Source of the DNA: Chondromyces crocatus
Lineage (GTDB): Bacteria; Myxococcota_A; Polyangia; Polyangiales; Polyangiaceae
Direction of reading: 5' to 3'
DNA: 64,000 nucleotides
NCBI RefSeq assembly: GCF_001189295.1
Contig: NZ_CP012159.1
Span: forward strand, 3,546,973-3,610,972
The stretch's first letter is position 1. The number at the start of each line of letters is the position of its first letter. The notes under the pieces are model-generated. The model was not told the DNA's origin and made no database searches. It saw nothing but the letters and a program-made list of their open reading frames with translations. The position numbers and the translations under genes were made by a program. Shown piece after piece: positions 61,172 to 64,000 of this stretch.

Positions 61172-62371
61172 TCATCCGATCTGGGCGCGCAGAACCAGCC
61201 TTCGTGGCGATCGGATCAAGAAGGAAGAGGACCACGCGACCTCGCGCTCGGCGCGTTTCAGGTTCTTCGTTCGTGACAGCAGCGCTTCCAGCATCACCCG
61301 GGCCTCCATGCGGGCGAGAGCGGCTCCCAGGCAGAAGTGGATGTTGAGCCCGAAGGCGAGGTGCCCCCTCGTGTCGCGGTGAATGTCGAAGCGCTCGGGA
61401 TCGGGGAAGTGACTCGCGTCGCGGTTGGCCGAGGCCAGCAGCGGGAGAACGATGGTGTCACCGGGGATGACCATCTCCGCAACCTCCACGTCTCTGGTGG
61501 TCTGCCGGAAGAGGCAGTGCGCTGGAGGCTCGAAGCGCAGCACCTCCTCGATCAGCGCGGGGATGAGCGCCAGGTTCTCTTGCACCTCTGCGAGCTGCTC
61601 GGGGTGATCCGTCAGCGTCACCAGGGCATTGGCGACGAGGCTCGTCGTGGTCTCGTTACCCCCGACCAGCAACGAGGTCACCGCGCTCAACAGCTCCCTG
61701 GCGGAGAGCCGCTCCCCGTCCACCTCGGCATGTACGAGCAGGGAGAGCAGATCTCCCCGTGGCTCTCGGCGCCGCTCCTCCATCCTCTCACCGAAGTAAT
61801 GGTAGAACTCCTGCGTCGAGCGCTGCAGCTGCTCGGTCTCCACGGTCGCGCCGATCGACAGCGCGTCGGCGAAGTCGTCGGACCAGCGCCGAAAGTCGTC
61901 TCGGCGCTCGGACCCGATGCCCAGCAGCTCGGCGATGACGAGTATCGGCAGCGGGACGGCGAGCGTCGAGAGCAGCTCGAACTCCTGCGCGCCGTGGAGC
62001 GTCGCCATCAGCTCGTCGGTGAGCTGTCGGAGCCTGGGCTCGAACTCCGCGACGATTCGCGGGCTGAATGCGTGAACGAGCAGCGCGCGTACCTTTCCGT
62101 GTCGTGGGGGATCCATCTCCAGGAGCATGGGGGGCATGGTGTCGAGGCCCTGCCGCTGCGCTGGACGGCTGGTCGTGTATGCGGAGTTCGAGAATCGCTT
62201 CGAGTCGTGCAACACCCGCACCACGTCGTGGTAGCGGCTGACGCCCAGAAACTGATTCGGCTGGATCCGGCATAACGGCGAGCTGCGCCGCACCCTGGCG
62301 TAGCCGGGATACGGATGACGGATGAATTCGGGGGAGGTGACATCCAGTTCGGCGAACATGCGCGGTTCCAT
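61172..62371 (-). CDS. Cytochrome P450 (copy 3)
   Basis: 399 residues. Motifs as in copies 1 and 2: DPPRHGKVRALL, LVGGNETTTS, EVLR, PDPERFDIHR and heme loop FGLNIHFCLGAALARME, where the unusual Asp of the other copies is Asn. Very similar to copy 1 through most of its length, including the start METR/MEPR and FAELDVTSPEFIRHPYP. The ~150 bp upstream of its start share two blocks with the upstream region of copy 1. Downstream it runs straight into the relic of a fifth copy. Substrate and redox partner unknown. Confidence 0.95.
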   Translation of the reverse strand: MEPRMFAELDVTSPEFIRHPYPGYARVRRSSPLCRIQPNQFLGVSRYHDVVRVLHDSKRFSNSAYTTSRPAQRQGLDTMPPMLLEMDPPRHGKVRALLVHAFSPRIVAEFEPRLRQLTDELMATLHGAQEFELLSTLAVPLPILVIAELLGIGSERRDDFRRWSDDFADALSIGATVETEQLQRSTQEFYHYFGERMEERRREPRGDLLSLLVHAEVDGERLSARELLSAVTSLLVGGNETTTSLVANALVTLTDHPEQLAEVQENLALIPALIEEVLRFEPPAHCLFRQTTRDVEVAEMVIPGDTIVLPLLASANRDASHFPDPERFDIHRDTRGHLAFGLNIHFCLGAALARMEARVMLEALLSRTKNLKRAEREVAWSSSFLIRSPRRLVLRAQIG

Positions 62372-62579
62372 TCTTCACTCGTGGAGCGGGGAGGCTTCGG
62401 GCATCGCTTGCTGACGGGCCATCTCTGGGGACGGTCCCGAGGAATTCAGCCGTGATGGAACGTGATTTCTATCACGAGTCCGTCGACCCACCCGTCACGG
62501 AAAGGGCACGCCGAGGGACCTGACGCGCGCACGTCGGGTCGAACATCGGCGGGAGCCGTCATGGACTGGGGATGCCCTT

Positions 62580-63767
62580 TCAATCGATCCGAGCGCGCAG
62601 CGGCAACGACTGCGGGGAGCGGATGAAGAAGGAGGGCGTCCAGGCAACGTCTTTTTCCGCGCGCTGGATGTTCTTCATCCGGCCCAGCATTTCTTCCAGA
62701 AGCACCCTGGCCTCCAGCCGTGCGAGTGCGGCGCCGATGCAGAAGTGGATGTCGATCCCGAAGGCGATCTGTCCCTTCGTGTCGCGGTGGATGTCGAAGC
62801 GATCGGGATCGGGGAAGCGGCTCTCGTCGTGGTTCGCCGAGGCCAGCAAGGGGAGGACGACGGCCCCTCGTGGGATGGTCACGCCGTCCAGGTCCACGTC
62901 CGTGGTGGTCTGCCGGAAGATGCACTGCGCGGGGCTCTCGAAGCGCAGGACCTCCTCGATCAAGGCGGGGATCAGCGCCGGGTTCTCCTGCACCTCGGCG
63001 AGCTGATCCGGGTTGTCGGTCAGCGCCACCATCGCGTTCCCGATGAGGCTCGTCGTGGTCTCGTTGCCGCCGATGAGCAGCGTGTTGGCGAAGCTGAGCA
63101 CCTCCTCGGGCGTGAGCCGCGACCCGTCCACGTCGGCGAGGAGGAGCCGGGAGATCAGGTCGTCGCGCGGCTCCTTGCGCCGCTCCTCCAGCACCTGGCC
63201 GAAGTAGCCGTAGAACTCCTCGGTCGAGCGCCGCACCCGCTCCCGGTTGCCAGGCTCGACGAGCGCCAAGGTGCTGACGAAATCGTCGGACCACCGCTTG
63301 AAGTCGCCGCGGCGCTCCGGCCCGACGCCGAGCAGCTCGGCGATGACGATCATCGGCAGCGGGATGGTGATCGCCGACGTCAGCTCGAAGGTGCTCTGTC
63401 CACGGAGCCCGTCGATGAGCTCGCGCGAGAGCTCCCGGATCCTCGGCTCGAGCTGGGCGACGGTGCGCGGGGTGAACGCCTTGGTGACCAGCGCGCGCAG
63501 CTGTCCGTGCCGGGGCGGATCGACCTGCACGATCGACGGCGGCATGGTGCTGTTCTCCTGCATCTCCTTCGGGACGCTCGCGTTGTAGCCGGAGTTGGAG
63601 AACCGCTTCGAGTCGTGCAGCACGCGCACCACGTCGTGGTAGCGGCCCACGCTCAGGAGCTGGATCGGCTGGAGGCGGCACACGGGCGAAGCGCGCCGCA
63701 TCTCCGTGAACAGGGCATATGGGTTACGGGCGACCTCGGGTGAGGTGATGTTGAAATCGGCGATCAT
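62580..63767 (-). CDS. Cytochrome P450 (copy 4)
   Basis: 395 residues from ATG 63767, with GAGGGAGAG just upstream. The most divergent copy: N-terminus MIADFNITSPEVARNPYALF, DPPRHGQLRALV, LIGGNETTTS, EVLR, PDPDRFDIHR and heme loop FGIDIHFCIGAALARLE. All P450 essentials are present. It is the first gene in the direction of transcription and, because its C-terminal end matches the relic at 61004-61162 best, is the probable source or sister of the lost copy. Spacings of 200 bp or more between copies suggest each has its own promoter. Confidence 0.95.
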   Translation of the reverse strand: MIADFNITSPEVARNPYALFTEMRRASPVCRLQPIQLLSVGRYHDVVRVLHDSKRFSNSGYNASVPKEMQENSTMPPSIVQVDPPRHGQLRALVTKAFTPRTVAQLEPRIRELSRELIDGLRGQSTFELTSAITIPLPMIVIAELLGVGPERRGDFKRWSDDFVSTLALVEPGNRERVRRSTEEFYGYFGQVLEERRKEPRDDLISRLLLADVDGSRLTPEEVLSFANTLLIGGNETTTSLIGNAMVALTDNPDQLAEVQENPALIPALIEEVLRFESPAQCIFRQTTTDVDLDGVTIPRGAVVLPLLASANHDESRFPDPDRFDIHRDTKGQIAFGIDIHFCIGAALARLEARVLLEEMLGRMKNIQRAEKDVAWTPSFFIRSPQSLPLRARID

Positions 63768-64000
63768 GGGCTCTCCCTCTCTTCGTCGGGCCGACGGAGC
63801 GCATGTGCACCTCGTCCAGACGGAGCAGCCAGGTGGTGAGGGCTGCTGGTCGCGTCGGACGGGCTGGAGAGTGCAATGTGCCACGCACCCGTCCCCGCGT
63901 GCGCCAGCGAGAACCACGATTTCGCGCTCGGGTCGCGCCCGAGGCGCGGCAGGTCACCGTGGGTCGTGCCCGGTGTTCCGTTCACGCACCTCGGCTCACG
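63768..64000. other. Window end, no gene recognised
   Basis: About 230 bp upstream of P450 copy 4. It should hold that gene's promoter. No convincing coding frame, repeat or site is visible. Confidence 0.4.

Overview
The window is high-GC, gene-dense DNA that looks like a myxobacterial chromosome, most likely from the Polyangiales (Sorangium/Polyangium/Chondromyces-like). The reasons are two Hanks-type Ser/Thr kinases with membrane or periplasmic extensions, an FHA-like protein, many secreted lipoproteins with repeats, a glycine-rich PGRS-like surface protein, a secreted caspase homologue, a serpin, a P450 cluster and several RCC1/VCBS-type repeat proteins. No rRNA, tRNA, CRISPR array, transposase or phage gene was seen. 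Genus assignment is inference; no database was searched.

Layout. 1-7 kb: the 3' end of a truncated gene, a small unusual protein, a lipoprotein made of two tandem homologous domains, a Nu-class-like glutathione transferase, a translationally coupled PilZ protein plus haem-oxygenase-like oxidase, and an Old-Yellow-Enzyme-type oxidoreductase. 7.6-13.5 kb: a kinase operon (Ser/Thr kinase, single-TM protein, TPR/PEGA-like membrane protein), then the glycine-rich surface protein. 13.5-18.1 kb: a diadenylate-cyclase-like protein, divergent from an overlapping operon of ECF sigma factor, zinc-finger anti-sigma-like membrane protein and a secreted caspase-like peptidase fused to a predicted outer-membrane beta-barrel. 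18.1-25.5 kb: a five-repeat VCBS-like secreted protein, a P-type ATPase lacking the CPC metal motif, a pseudo-radical-SAM (KamA-like) domain fused to an amidinotransferase, a lipoprotein and a 42-bp tandem-repeat array. 25.5-29.2 kb: an EmrAB-type efflux pair divergent from a TetR regulator with two palindromic operator candidates between them.

29.5-39.7 kb: a STAND-like protein with a decayed P-loop, an FHA-like protein, a hypothetical protein, a VOC protein, a serpin lipoprotein with an Arg-Ser reactive bond, a polytopic membrane Ser/Thr kinase and an aldo/keto reductase. 40-50.6 kb: two methyltransferases with a NodB-like deacetylase (probably glycan or envelope modification), undecaprenyl-diphosphatase UppP, large BNR-like and RCC1-like lipoproteins, and a proline-rich protein with a Tudor/SH3-like end. 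50.7-57.9 kb: an 80-bp hairpin repeat, ClpS, and a complete lower tyrosine-catabolism operon (fumarylacetoacetate hydrolase, maleylacetoacetate isomerase, HPPD, homogentisate dioxygenase) with a GST at its end, then an extensin-like metallopeptidase homologue and a Uma2 protein. 58.1-63.8 kb: four co-oriented paralogous cytochromes P450 with the relic of a fifth between the second and third.

The most unusual items are the caspase/beta-barrel fusion under its own ECF switch, the cysteine-less KamA-like domain fused to an amidinotransferase, the variant DAC-domain protein, the serpin, the P450 expansion with its relic, and the directionally decaying 42-bp array.
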